Below, in pieces: positions 46,559 to 58,380 of a DNA stretch of 64,000 nt (position 1 is its first letter; the number at the start of each line of letters is the position of its first letter). The notes below the pieces were generated by a model that saw only the letters and a program-made list of their open reading frames with translations, had not been told where the DNA came from and did not search any database. The translations under genes and the position numbers were made by a program. The stretch comes from Tribonema minus. Its lineage: Eukaryota; Sar; Xanthophyceae; Tribonematales; Tribonemataceae. The DNA lies in NCBI GenBank assembly GCA_017506865.1, contig JAFCMP010000412.1:682001-746000 (forward strand). The letters run 5' to 3'.

Positions 46559-47971
46559 CTTGACTCTAGATGGGAGACACCGTTTATGGTTTTGTGGCAC
46601 AGACCAGACGCCGCCTGCTGCAAGCGGGCCTACGCCACCAACGCGTAGTGACGAGCCGTCGCTGTGCCACGTGTAAGCATTGCGCGTTGTACGCCTGTCA
46701 CCTTTGCAACGAGTACCGCCGCCACAGCCGAAGTCACACACAGTGTCACACACCCGTACGCCCACAGGCCCACAGCCGCATCGCCGTCCGCCGCTGCTGC
46801 CCGGACCTGCAAACGATTTATTGACACGGCAGCAGGCATATTCGCTGCGACCTCCCTCCCATAGATGTGGCACAGAGGTGGACAAGCCATGCATATTGAA
46901 ATTGACCACGTGAGCCGTGAGAGCTAAGTTGGGGCATACTAAACAAGACTCGATGCCATGCAGTGCACGTGGCAGTATATCATCACGTCCAGACATGTGT
47001 CGGGACCAGGCATGCCTACCCTTGCGGAGCCCTGCATTAGCTCAGGACGAGCGCTTTTGAAATACTGGAGCAATCATTGTAGAAAACAACACATGTATTA
47101 TTTATTTATAACACAGTTGTGACTTGTGTGCACATTCAATGAAGATACCAAACAGCCTTCTGCCTTCTTGTGGCCCAATGCTTGGCAAGCGAGCCAGCGA
47201 CGCCCATGAACAATCTAGGCTTCAACTCTTGACGTGCTGAGGTACCACTAGAGCCACGGAGCCCGCCTTGCCTTCAGCTTGTAATGAGACATGCAATGGT
47301 CACGGTACTACGACGACAGTGCCTACCATGCTTAGCCGCACATAGTAGTTATACCATCAGTTGAGCTGCCGCCAGGTGACCGCGCTGCAGTTATGTACTA
47401 GGCAGCATTGAGCACCTTCCTGCAGCTGGATCAGCAAGCTTGCAGGAGCTCAATTAAGGCACGCGTCAGCGATGATGGCAACACCGGTGGCTAGAACCTG
47501 TGACAGTCAAGTTTGCACGAGTGAGCAATCGCCGGGCAGTCGCGTGCTGGCCGAGCGCTTTACACTCTTGGTCGGCTGTGCAGTGCAACGCGTGAGTCTT
47601 TCCACTCTGCCTACCAGCTATTGCGTCCACTATAGCTGTGCCTGCACCTTGTTTTGTCGGTCTGTCAGCACCAGGTGTGATTTGGCACGCTGCCGGCTTC
47701 GCCCGGCGAAAAATTATCCATACTACTCCTGGTCCCCGCATGCAGCATTGATGTGCATTCGTGAGTAACACTGTAGCACTTTATGCTGTTGTACACGCTG
47801 CTCAACTCACCGCAGCATCGCATTACCCAATGACATTGTGCACAGCATAGCCACAAGCGCTCAGGAGCAATCGATGACGCTGTCAGGCACTGGCGATATA
47901 TATATGTTTTCAAGCGGACATCATCTTATTCACAAGAACACATCACATGATGCAACTGATGGAATTGAACT

Positions 47972-48280
47972 ATGGCGGAAGGCGGAGTCGCCGCTTTCCA
48001 TGAAAACGGTTGCCTCATCACGCCAAGGAAGATTGCCCACTGTCACAGTTTGCTGTACTTTGTGCGCGCAGATCCACCAAATATGTGCCGCCATACTCTG
48101 ACTCACCGCCTACAAAGTGAAAGACGTCAACACTCAAATCTCATCACAAGCCCACCCCACATGCTTGCACACACGCACTTCAACACGCAGTCTGCATTGC
48201 CGGCCAGCGGGAAGACGCTGGTCCTTGCATCAGCAGATGCCACAGCTAGCCTAATCAACATGACAGATCAGCTATGCTAG
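47972..48280 (+). other. Weak open frame in duplicated flank, copy 2
   Basis: 102 codons from an ATG conserved with the copy at 36875; basic, His/Pro/Thr-rich, no recognised motif. Copy 1 is frameshifted relative to it, which argues against selection on the protein. Confidence 0.2.
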
Positions 48281-48665
48281 TTTCTGGCACGTCAACAGCC
48301 TCAGATCGAGTTTCGTGCTCTCGCCGCCGTGTCTGATGTTCCCAATTGCCATTGCCGTTGCTGGCCGTTTGCGGTTGCCGCCACGCCGCACTACCCATGC
48401 AGCAACTGCAGTGGTCAATCCGCTCGTAGCGATATCGCAGCACCGCTCAACATGCGCCCAGCGCGGCAGCAGCACCCTGCCGGCACGCTCATTGCGCACA
48501 GCAGCGTTTGCGCACATGTAGCAGTGGCCGTCGCCGCCGCCGCCAACGCCGCAGCAGCAGCGCCGCCGCCACCGCCGCCGCCGCAGTAGCAGCAGTGGCG
48601 GCAGTGAGCACAACGGCAGCAGCAGCAGCAGCAGCGGTGGCGGCGGCAGCTGCGGCAGCTGAAGC

Positions 48666-51600
48666 TCACGCGCGCAGCAGGCCAGCGCTCACGTGCGGCA
48701 GCGGCTGCTCGTCGTCGTAGTACGTCTCGTCGTCCATGGCGACGATGCGCACGCGGCAGTGCGGGTAGCTGCCGACAAGCTTCGGCAGCTGGTCCTCAAA
48801 GTTGATGTTGGTTGGCGTCGGGACGGCGCCGAAGAAACCGTGAAACTCGATGAAGGCAACGTCGAGCTCGCAGAGCGCGCCGCTCACGACGAGGGCGGGG
48901 ATCACAATCTCTTCGCCCCCCTGAAGAGGGGGGTCAACAAATTGCGGCGGCAGTGAGAACGCGCGGTGACGGTAAAGCGCTTGTGCACTTTCGGCAGCGC
49001 GTGCATGCTAAGGCGTGGTTGCTGCAACCATTGTGCCCACGTGCGTGGTAGGAGCCCTGGAAACTTGATGGAAAGGCACAACGAGGTCACGCAGCGCGCA
49101 GTCACGGCGAGAGGGGCGATCGACACCTCCTGACATCTGATTGTTGACCTGCAGCCACCGTGCCAGCAGGCCTAAATGAGGCACGTTTCCTCCCCTGCAT
49201 TGGTTGGAAGCCGTCATTGTGTACATGATTTGGCAAGTCACCGCATACGTACCTCAATGTCCATCTTCATGGCCAACTTGGGCGCGTCGGCGTCCGCGCT
49301 GCTGCCGCCGCTGTCCGCGTGGTGCCGCCGCACACGGTGCGTCACGGTCTTCACCAGGTGCGGCAGGTCGATGCCTTGGACGGTGTAGCTGACAGCACAG
49401 TGACGTCATGCACAGGGAGGTTGGGGTTGGAGTGTGTAAGCGCGTCCATGGTCGTGGCCGGGGCGACCGTGAGGCGACTGTGTGCTGAGCGCTGGCAGCT
49501 GAACTGCTGGATTATGTATGCGGCACTGCGAAGTACAGTGCGCGCAGCTGTGAGCTGAATGTGTGGTGGTGGCGTGGGGGGGCGGACCCTGCGGCGAGTG
49601 ATGCAGAGGTCACGGCTACAGCCATGATTGTGTACTGCTGTGCCGAGCACTGTTCCTGCGTGGCCTTTTCTAAGACACATCCATCTGTTATGTTGGGAGT
49701 TCAGTGCCAGTAGCATTGGTGACCGCGGTTTAAGGGCAAGCGCGGCTGCAAGGACTGCACATAGGGGCTCTAGCTGCACCTCGCGGGCGGCGCATGCGGA
49801 CCTGAGCATTGCGTGTGTCTGGAGAAGCTCGGGAATCATAATTGCAAGTTGTGCTTTGACTCTCTACCTTCAGACGCACAGCCCCAGTCCACCAGTGTAC
49901 CAAGGCCGCCATCGGTGCTGCTGCTCCCCCAATCCTCGCCTGAACCCCTGCGCCCCCCGCCACACTCACACCAAAACTAATGGAGGGTAGGCTAGGGTTA
50001 GGGCTAGGGATAGAAATAGGTTAGGGTTAGGTTTAGGGTCAGCCGCCGTGCATACCATATTCATGCGCACGAATACCCCACCTCGACCCGCCGGGGATGC
50101 GCGATCCGAACGCGCTCGCGCGGTTGCTCAGCTCCTTGTCGCGCGTGCCGTCGCCGCGCACCGGGTTCGCGCCCTCGTGCGTGAACTGCAGCTGACCGTG
50201 CGCGTTGCTCGCGGCAGCGCTCGTCAGCACAACGACCTTCCAGCCACGCGCCGCGTACGCCTTCTCGAGCGCCTTGAGGCGCGGCGCGTGGTCGGGGTTG
50301 GGCTCTATGCCTATCGCGCAGACGCCGTCACGGCGCTTGCCGAAGGTCTCGTCGAAGAGCTGAGAATGGGGGGGGGGGGGGGGGGGGGAGCGGGCGGAGG
50401 GGGGGGGTGTCATCCTAAGGGTGCATTTGCAGGGCATCAGTGTACGTGGTTCTGGAAGTAGAGCAGGTTGCACGCAGTGACTGAGTGAAGGTGTTTGACT
50501 CAGCCGGTGAAAAGAGCGCTGCCACCACGCTTGTCGCCATGGCAACAGTGGTGCGCTGTTGGCGTCACACTCACGCCTCTTGTGAGAAGGGCTCCTGACT
50601 TGCGGTAGACAAGCCAAGCATCATCGCCACCAGTCATTGTACTTTTGCTGCCTCTACATGCCGACCAACCTGTGCAAAGGGAGAGCAGCTTTCAGGCCTC
50701 TACCTGTGCCGCACCCTGCATCACACTCAGCATGCACCTGCAGCCTCAACTCACACGCTGCAACTTGAATCCAGACCGCGGGTACACTTGCCGAATGGTG
50801 ATAGCTCAAGCATGGTTCATCCTACTGTGGAGGCCAGGGTTGAAACGGCAAAGCTCAGCAATCAAGCCGGGACATGGTGCACCCAACATTTGTCATGCAC
50901 GGTGGCATCGCAATGGCCGCTGCGGGTCTGCGCTCACCGATAGAACGGGCGCGCCAGGGTAGAGGTGCGGCTCGTACAGCTTGCGGATCTGCACGCCAAC
51001 GTTTGTGCCTGCGAGGCGCCAGCATACAGAAGAAAAGTAGCAGATGATGCGTTGTTGCGATTGGTCTACCAGGCGCGCATCTGAAGTTTGCATCAGCGAA
51101 GCGAGTAAGTTGATGAAGCTGCATCATGCAAGTCCACACGGGGGCGGTGATAAATGATCAAGCCAGTAATGTATGTTCAAATTCAATGCAGCAATAACTG
51201 ATGGGTGAAACATGCGTGCAACGGCCAGCAGCATCTGACGTTTCTCTGCTCTGTGCACCAGCATTGTTGCAGCGCTCTCTGCAAGCTCTTGGGTCAGCAG
51301 CTCAGCAACACAGAGAGATGCAGCTGCCGGTAAGGCACAGACAAATCATACCCATAGTGTTTATCATTCATTTGAGCATGTTGCCTTGCAACCAGTTGCA
51401 ACTTCTTGTACACGCACAGTGATCAGAATGTACCAGCACTACGCGGTATGGTGGCATCAACACAGCAGTGAGCAGTGTTCCAGACATGAAGCAGTACGAG
51501 CACCAAGGGTCTCTGGTGCATTCTGAACGCCCAGCTCGTCAGCTTTTCAGCCAAGAGATACCGGTATCATGGCCCTCCGTGGTATATCAGCTGCGCACGC

Positions 51601-51832
51601 GGCGCATGAATGAGCGACTGCCAACGCTCTTCAACGCAGATCAAATTTTGAAACTTCAATTTCACGCCCGCTCACCGATGTCGAAGTACACCCCTGTGCA
51701 CTGCGACAGCCACGCCGGCGACAGATCGTCCAGGGTGCCTGCCATGACTCCAGCGGGCGCCGCCGCCACTGCGAGCAGACAGGCGCGCGCCCAGGGCGCA
51801 GTGCGCGCACGCCGTCTCTGGCCGCCCATCAT
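48666..51832 (-). CDS. FkbM-type SAM-dependent methyltransferase, copy 2
   Basis: Model on the minus strand: 51676-51832, 50938-51008, 50082-50359, 49253-49388, 48666-48920 (298 aa), with the same phases and exon lengths as copy 1. Signal-like N-terminus (ACLLAVAAAPAGVM), motif I GVYFDIG|TNVG, GIEPNPDHAPRLKALEKAY, MKMDIE|GGEEIVIPAL, VAFIEFHGFF. The last exon differs from copy 1 at only a handful of residues (for example QLPKLVGSYP versus LISSYP) while the introns have diverged, so both genes look functional and constrained. Unlike copy 1 the exon 3 donor is GTGGGG rather than GTAGGG. The substrate is unknown. The retained exon-for-exon match supports the gene model in both copies. Confidence 0.8.
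49984..50038. repeat. Interstitial TTAGGG-like tract in FkbM copy 2 intron 3
   Basis: GGTAGGCTAGGGTTAGGGC followed by TAGGGATAG and AGGTTAGGGTTAGGTTTAGGG, ending about 45 bp from the exon 3 donor; same location as in copy 1, so it predates the gene duplication. Confidence 0.7.
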
Positions 51833-52716
51833 GACGTCGCACAGCAGAAGTTGATGTTGCCTGTGGTGCACGAGTGTCGACGCAATGAGGGCAATGGTCG
51901 TCATGGCAATGGTGATCATGGTTGTGGAGTTTGGGCGCCTACTAGTAGTCCTGCCGTGATGCACGCTGTTTATGGAAGAAGGTCTGGCAAGCTGGCGCTT
52001 TCGGTTCATTCATGTGCGCTGAGTGTGCTGCAGCATCTTACAAAACATCGCCTCGTGAACCGTCATGCAGCAATGGGTAGAAGTATACTAATTTGCTACT
52101 TCTATACAGTAGCAGGCCCGTGATGGCACGCGATGTATGTGCGCGGACATTGTTGTGTGCAATCACAAACATGGGGGCTCCGCCGCACATCTGCAAATGA
52201 AGCAACGCTCTGATGTTGCTGCTCAAGCTGGTGCAGCATCAGACTGGTGTATTACGCTTTACAGCTGCCGCATCGAGAAAGGTACTGAGCTGGATTCCAC
52301 TGCACCTAGACCACACTGGCAGCTGTAGCTATAGCCAACAATGAATCCAATTGCCTATCTCAAGTTGCTGGTCGAATTCATGGTGCTGCGACGCATGACT
52401 TGAAGGGCGGTTGTGACTGCAAACAATGCAGTCCTTGCCGTGAGAGATCGAGACTCGGGCGTTGGAAATACATGCAAGAAGTGCACCCAAAAGTCCTGTT
52501 CATGTCGGCGAGCAGCAGACGCCTTAGATGTATGACAGCAGCGAACCCACCTTAAAGCACAATTTGCGTTTGTCGGCTCTGTTTCCGGCGTCCTGCCCCG
52601 CTACCAGGTGGTTTTCTGCGATTTTTCCTGTGACATTACGAACCTCAACCGTTTCGAGAACTTCAAGCGTTTCTGAGGGCACAATCGATGCTATCAGGCG
52701 GCTCGGAGGCAGCAGC

Positions 52717-53137
52717 ATGGCTACTCAAACGTCTTCAGTTGCGGCAGTCACAGTAAGCGTTCATTGGGGTCCTGCAAATGCTCGAGGTAGTTTTGCTGTG
52801 ACAGATCCTCTGAGTGTGCAGCTGTCGCGGTTGACAGCGCTAAGGGAGACGGATCCAACAAGAGCCAGAGCTGTGCTCCTCAGGGGACAAAAGCTGATAG
52901 CTTTGGCGGGGCAAGGGCAGCTGCATGACTTGGATGCGCTGGTATACGCCACACCACGGGAGGAGATGCTGCACTGGTTTGTGGTGCAGATGGCACGGTG
53001 AGCTTTTGCGGCAGTTGGTCGCGACGCGCTGTGCAAACATAACAGGTTATTTCGTGTGTGCCCAAGCACATCTCTTGTCTATCACCAGGCGTGAAAAGAC
53101 CGCGTTATCTGATCTGCAATACGAAGAGCACAATTGA
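52717..53137 (+). CDS. Small two-exon protein of unknown function
   Basis: Model: 52717-52997 and 53089-53137 (109 aa), phase 2 intron of 91 bp. An ATG at 52528 in the same frame would give 172 aa. I prefer 52717 because an ACTTCAA promoter half-site sits at 52660 and the upstream part lacks protein character. The protein is mostly helical: QLSRLTALRETDPTRARAVL, RGQKLIALAGQGQLHDLDAL, REEMLHWFVVQMA|RREKTALSDLQYEEHN. No signal peptide or membrane segment. I do not recognise the family; the compact RARAVLLRGQKLIALAGQG helix pair is its most distinctive part. It stands alone between the FkbM copy 2 upstream flank and a foldback element. Confidence 0.6.
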
Positions 53138-53384
53138 CCAACCTGAAGAGCACGTACCAGTGACATGGTTCATGCAGCAATAAGTGTTTTTTTGTACATT
53201 CATCTGGATGGGTAAACACTGTGATGGGGCGTCGGCCTGTTAATTGACTGGCTAAATCTTCCAATAGCAGCTGCATGCTCTGAAAACACTTGAGCAATTC
53301 CATCCACCAATGCTCATATGGGCCTGCCATATGGTCCTGGTCAGTACCTCGCCTCCCGTGGTCAGAGGCATCCTATGCACCCAA

Positions 53385-53747
53385 GGTGTTGTCGATACAA
53401 CACATATCGGTACTTAATGTGCTTCCGCTTGAGGAGCGGACTCCTTGGGCCATTCTGCCACCACGTCGTTCAGAACACATGTGCTCTTATTTGAGCCTGT
53501 GCGCGCCCAGGGTTAGGGTTAGGGTTAGCTGGGATATCTCGAGCATGCGCAAACGCTCACAAAGCTACCTTCAGGAGCATCTCAGTACCCGTACGACACT
53601 ACTCTGGGGTCGCACTTAGTAAACCCGGGTGCCTGTACAACTACACTAGGCATGTACTAAGGGTAAGGCGCCAAATAAGGTCCTCAGTGCGACCCTACTT
53701 AGTGTCGAACATACAGATACTGAGATGCGTTGCATCGACAACACCCC
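53385..53747. mobile_element. Foldback element with interrupted left arm
   Basis: The right arm (about 53700-53747, read in reverse complement) pairs with two left segments. Its outer part GGTGTTGTCGATGCAACGC matches 53385-53413, and its inner part GCATCTCAGTA…GACACTA…GGGTCGCACT matches 53577-53619. Between the two left segments lies about 160 bp that includes (TTAGGG)3 at 53510-53528. Looks like a decaying inverted-repeat element whose left arm received an insertion. Confidence 0.5.
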
Positions 53748-55016
53748 CAGGAGCGCACAATCGCTGCACAAGCCTCGTCGGCGTACCGAAGCCCCATGAC
53801 ATGACACTCATGGAGCCCATGACAATCTTGACAACGGCCGTGGACTTGCCAGTTTGCTACTGAGTTTAGCACTGTGCCGTCTTGGACGCAAACTGGGTAT
53901 CATAGAGACCGACCTGGGTGCTTACCGATGCGGGCTGAACGCTGCTGCTGTTGAATTCAAGCCGAACAGCGTCTGGCACTATTGTAGTTGAGTGAGCAGT
54001 GTCACTGCGCAGGGCAATCTGCTGAACACTGCCATGTTGTGCGCTGCCGCACTGGGAAGCCGAACATGCCTGTTTGTCATTGAGCATCAATTGGGGTTAA
54101 AGCGCTGCAACTGCCATGGAATCCGTACCTGAGGGGTTTCGTGATGGTACATCAGGTGGCCGTCTATGATCAGCGCAAGCTGGGCAAGGCTACACGCAGG
54201 CCAGGGCCAGTTGCTGTATGACAAACTTCAACGGACTGCTGCCTGAGGCAGTGGAAACTAGTCAAGGAAAACCGATCAACCTCGTAGACGTATTCGGTCT
54301 CGCCAACCTTCTGCCTTGCTGAGCGCCGAAGCTGCCATGTTGGTCGTTTTCACTTGCACGCAGGGCGGCGGCGCTATCCGCGCGGCTCAGCGTGGTGAGT
54401 CACCACTTGAAATTTGAGCCCTTGATAACAGTTGTTCAGACCAAGCTCCATGTACTTTATTTCGCCTGCGAATCCTCTTGGTGGCAGTGAGAGATTATCG
54501 CTACCTCTTTCAGAGGGCCCCTGAGCTACGCATGTGTGCATGTGGGGTTAGAATGAGGGTTAAGGCTAGAATTAGGGCTAGGGTGCAACAACCCATCAGT
54601 GCTCAGCAGTGATGGCAGCGCCTGCGTGCGGCACGAATCAGCTGGCGCTGGTGATGGGGATCCAACGGCGCTCAACTGCGTGCGGCACGAGTCAGCTGGC
54701 ACTGGCGATGGAGATCCAGCAGTGCTCAACGGCGGTGATGGCGTTGCTGAGCAGTGCAGCGCATCGAGCAGCTGCAGCGCTCGACTCGCATCGCGTCGCA
54801 CGCGCGCACAGAGGGCGTTGCCGCACACGCCGGCGCTGACGCGACGGCAGACGCATCGCGCACCAATGCGACCACCGTTTGTTGGCGTGCCGAGCTCACA
54901 ACGGCTTTAGTGCCGAGTGCGCATGCGCTTGCTGCAATAGCAGATGGAGTGCAATTTTGAGTAGAGGGCATCGTTCACGACAGGCACAAACCGCTGGCCC
55001 CAGAGCCTTGCACTTG
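53748..55016. other. Upstream region of the ankyrin gene; first exon(s) not located
   Basis: Contains a TTAGGG-like stretch (54543-54582) and a 54-bp, 18-codon tandem repeat (54622-54729) in a frame that stays open from 54599 to 54910. A missing 5' exon of the ankyrin-repeat gene should lie here or just above, but I could not fix its borders. Confidence 0.35.
54622..54729 (+). repeat. 54-bp tandem repeat, two units
   Basis: CTGCGTGCGGCACGA(A/G)TCAG… at 54622 and 54676. The unit is a multiple of three and in one frame encodes an 18-residue repeat (CVRHESAGAGDGDPTALN / CVRHESAGTGDGDPAVLN). Confidence 0.7.
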
Positions 55017-55165
55017 CCCCGGCGATGCAGTATTAAAGATGCACATATGAACGGTGATCGCCATGTTGAAGTCACAACGCAGCACTGCTCTGCACTTGCC
55101 CCAGCGATGCAGTGTTGAAGATGCACATATGAACGGTGATCACTATGTTGAAGTTACAATGCAGC
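55017..55165 (+). repeat. 82-bp tandem duplication before an acceptor
   Basis: AGATGCACATATGAACGGTG occurs at 55037 and 55119, within two units CTTGCCCC(G/A)GCGATGCAG…GTTGAAGT. The second unit runs into the C-tract (55181-55201) and acceptor of the ankyrin exon. Confidence 0.75.
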
Positions 55166-55218
55166 GCTGCTCAACATCTCCCCCCCCCCCCCCCCCCCCC
55201 CTGCCGCCCCCTGCGCAG

Positions 55219-57077
55219 CTGCAGTACATGGTGGACGGCGGCCTGGACGTGACGGGGCCCGGCCTTGGCGACCTGCTCCACACGCTGGCAGTTTCATTCG
55301 TAACGGACGTCGACGCCGATGACACCAGCGACATCAGCAGCGCCATGAATTCGGCGACTCTCGGCGATGCTGAGTGCGCCAGTGGTGCTGTTGAGCACTG
55401 TGGCTGCGCCGTACATACCCTATGCGTTGCGTGTGACAGTGCTCAAAGCACGGGCTGCGTCGTGCGTGCCCCGGCCGGTGCGTGTGGCGGCGCGCAGTGC
55501 GACGGCGCCGCCTGCCGCAGCACCAGCGGTGGGTGCTGCCGCGGCGCGTGCTGCACCAACAGCACCGCCGCCGACAGTCCCGATGGCAGCGGCGGCGACG
55601 GCACTGGCGGCAGCGGCAGCAGCAGCAACGGCCACAAATACGCGAGCTGCAGTAATGCAGGCGTCGACAGTGGCGGCGGCGGCGGTGGCGGCGGCCGCGG
55701 CATAGGCGACAGCGGCGGCGACGGCAACGGCAGTGCCAGCAGCACCAGCGGCGGTTGCAGCCCTATCGCCATGATGGAGTTTCTGGTGAAGGCGGGGCAG
55801 AGCGCCAGCGCTCCGCGCGCCGGCGACTTCTACACGCCGCTGCACTGCGCCGTCGGCGCGGCGTCGCTGCCCGCGGCGGCAGCGCTCATACGCCTCGGCG
55901 CGGACGTGAACGCGGTGGCGCAGGTGCGGCGACGCGGTGCTATGCGGCTGCTGCTAAATAGTGCTTGTTTGTAGGTGTGTGTGTGACTGTGCGGCGCCAG
56001 CGCAGGGCCGGTGGTGCTGCGGAGTGCCATGAGAGCTGAGCGGCGGGGGTTTGCATGCTGCCACACATGCGCTTGTGCTGCTGCTGGTTGCAGCGCTGCT
56101 CAGTAGCATGTGCGCGTGCTGCCGCGTGCGCTCGCGCTGCTGCTGGCCGCAGCGCTGCTCAGCAGCGGTGTGTCAGATACCTCGAGTGCGGCACAGGCAC
56201 GACCGCGGCAGTGCACTGCTGGCATTCCATCTGGGCACCGCCACCTCCGGAGAAGCACAGCGACATGAGCCCTCGACAGAAGCCATTGTCATGTTGCGGC
56301 AGCATGTGCTGCTCAGTGGAACATTCACCGCAACACCAGCCATACTGATGTTTCAAAGCAGGCGCCGCTGAGCGCTGGTGAAGTGGTTTGCACTGACGCA
56401 CGTTGACCTCTGCCTGCGTGAACTTCAGCGCTTCAGCCACGAGGCGGGGCTCACCTCTTGCCCCCCTCCCCCCCACACACACCTCACACACACACACCTC
56501 GCTTGCTGTCCCCCCCCCTTCACACACACACACACACATCGCTTGCTCCCCCTCCGCCCCCCCTGTGCAGGACGACACGATGCCGCTGACATGCGCCGAG
56601 GCGGAGCTGGCCGCCGCCGCGAAGGCTGGCGACGGCGCCAGGGCGCGCGCCTGCGCCGCCGTGCGCGACTTGCTGCTCGACAGGTGACATGCGCGGTGGT
56701 CGCTGTTTGACCTTGGTCTTAATCTCCAACCCATGGTCAAGGTGGCGTCGCTATTGAACTCGGTTGCTTGAATTCTTCGAGGCGCGCTCAAGGATGTTCC
56801 GCTTTGCTTGCTGGTGAATGGCATGGATGCATGTCACGATGAACACTTCAACTTGGCGTGTTCCTTGCAATCAAGCCCATTCCTACATCTCCCCGCAGCT
56901 CTGACCCAGCACTGCTGTGCATGCGCCACCCCCGTGTCATTGTCGTGTGGCAGTGGCGCAAAGCGGACGTGGCGGCGGGAGCGTACGCCAGAAGAGGTAG
57001 AGCGCGAGGCTAGGTTCCAGGATATGATGGCCGCCGCGCAAGTTGAGGACAGAAATTTCTGCACCTTCAATGGATGA
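55219..57077 (+). CDS. Ankyrin-repeat protein, 5' end missing
   Basis: Exons seen: 55219-55923, 56571-56683, 56954-57077 (stop); phases 0 and 2, all joins consistent. The first listed exon opens after a poly-C tract and CTGCGCAG acceptor with LQYMVDGGLDVTGPG. It then carries a Cys/Ser/Gly-rich low-complexity stretch and two ankyrin-like helices: IAMMEFLVKAGQSASAPRAG and YTPLHCAVGAASLPAAAALI-RLGADVNAVAQ. The next exon continues as DDTMPLTCAEAELAAAAKAG, and the last ends in a basic/acidic helix (RRERTPEEVEREARFQDMM). Ankyrin repeats bind proteins; no other domain is seen. An internal ATG (MVDGG, 55228) could serve as a start if there is no upstream exon, but the acceptor argues for one. A very GT/CA-rich intron (56470-56540) precedes the second exon. 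Confidence 0.65.
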
Positions 57078-58380
57078 AGAATCATCATCATGAACAAGTG
57101 CACAGGCATTTTTTGTTGTGCCGTGGCATGGGTTTTTCTGTGCACATTGTGTGCTTGCATGCCTCCTGTTTGTGCACACCTGTGCATGCATGCCGCGTAT
57201 GCCAGGGCACACATGGTAATGATCAGCGATGCAGCCCCATTGGGGCTGGTCTGGTCCTCAATTTGCAGGTCATGTCATGCGCAGCTGCATTGCTGACAGG
57301 AAATGATCGGAGGATTGTTGACGCAGTGCTCCCGTGAACAAACCAAAAGATTTACCATTTGTCCCCTCAACAGAACAGGTGTGGCCAATGTGAGGGCCTG
57401 ACTACCCACGTGCCAAAATACATGTATGCGGAATGGTTTGTGACGATCATGGGGGCGGCATTAGCATGATCTGTTGAAACACAAAACACATTGCAAACTG
57501 AGCTCGCGCAGGAAGCATGCATGGACATATATATCCATCGGGGCAACGGGCAGGACTCCCCCCTGCACGTGTGCGGGAGGCGAGCGACTCAGCAGCGTTA
57601 TTTATCTGCGGCTGCTGGCCATGCGTGCGCCGCGCCACCGTTTAATCGGCGACCGGAAGCGCACGCCCAATTAATACGCGATCGCGTGCGCCGATAGGCC
57701 CATTACGGCTTCGCTTCGCAGCTCCAATATTGCAGCGGCGATTGCGCGGTAGCGGCAAAGACGGAGCGGCAGCGGTGCGCACCAGAGCTATCGCACAAGT
57801 GCGGGCCAGAGCTATCGCACAAGTGCGGGTTCGCCGAGCGGACGCGCGCGCGACAGCGCTCCGCAGCGGCATTTGAAGTTTTAGGGGGAGTGCCGCACGA
57901 GGGGCGACGCGCGGGCCGCACCTACAGGACACACAAGCGGCACTACCCACACACACACATTACTCTCTCGAAGGCACTGAGACGGTGTCGCTGCCGCCGC
58001 ACGTGTGCCCTGCCCCCGCCCCCCTCGCCCTCCCCCTGCCTCTCTCGATCTTCAATGTTGTGTTGCTCTATGATACCCGGAGGGGGGCGCAACGAAGAGC
58101 AGAACCACACGGCCTGTTTGACAAATGGGGGTGATGCTCAGTCTGCCAGCGCCGCTGCTGCGAGCGCTCGTGCCGCCGATGTCGCTGCTGCCCTCACAGC
58201 GGCTACAGAAACGGCGCTGCCGCAGTTTCCGCTTGATTGCCGCTGCTGCGCCTGAACGACAGCCGCCATTACAGCCAGGGTGCATCGCTTTGTTGCCGCA
58301 GGCGCTGCGCATCGCATATCCGAACCCCGCGCGCCACGCTGCGCCCGTGCGCGCCATGCACCGCCTGTGGCGCATTAGAC
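57078..58380. other. Intergenic between convergent ankyrin and RING genes; no gene
   Basis: The two genes end toward each other here. A 26-bp direct repeat (CAGAGCTATCGCACAAGTGC at about 57782 and 57808) lies in a GC-rich patch. No supported coding frame. Confidence 0.4.

Larger units (their letters stand above)
36430..52090. repeat. Segmental duplication carrying the two FkbM-type genes
   Basis: Copy 1 at about 36430-41200 and copy 2 at about 46870-52090, same orientation, offset about 10.5-11 kb. Anchors: GGTGGACAAGCCATGCAT (about 36438 and 46877), the tract CCACAAG after CACAGCATAG (36752 and 47844), all five gene exons, the intronic TTAGGG tract, and GCATCTTACA upstream (41142 and 52032). 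Exons are nearly identical and introns are diverged. Confidence 0.75.
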
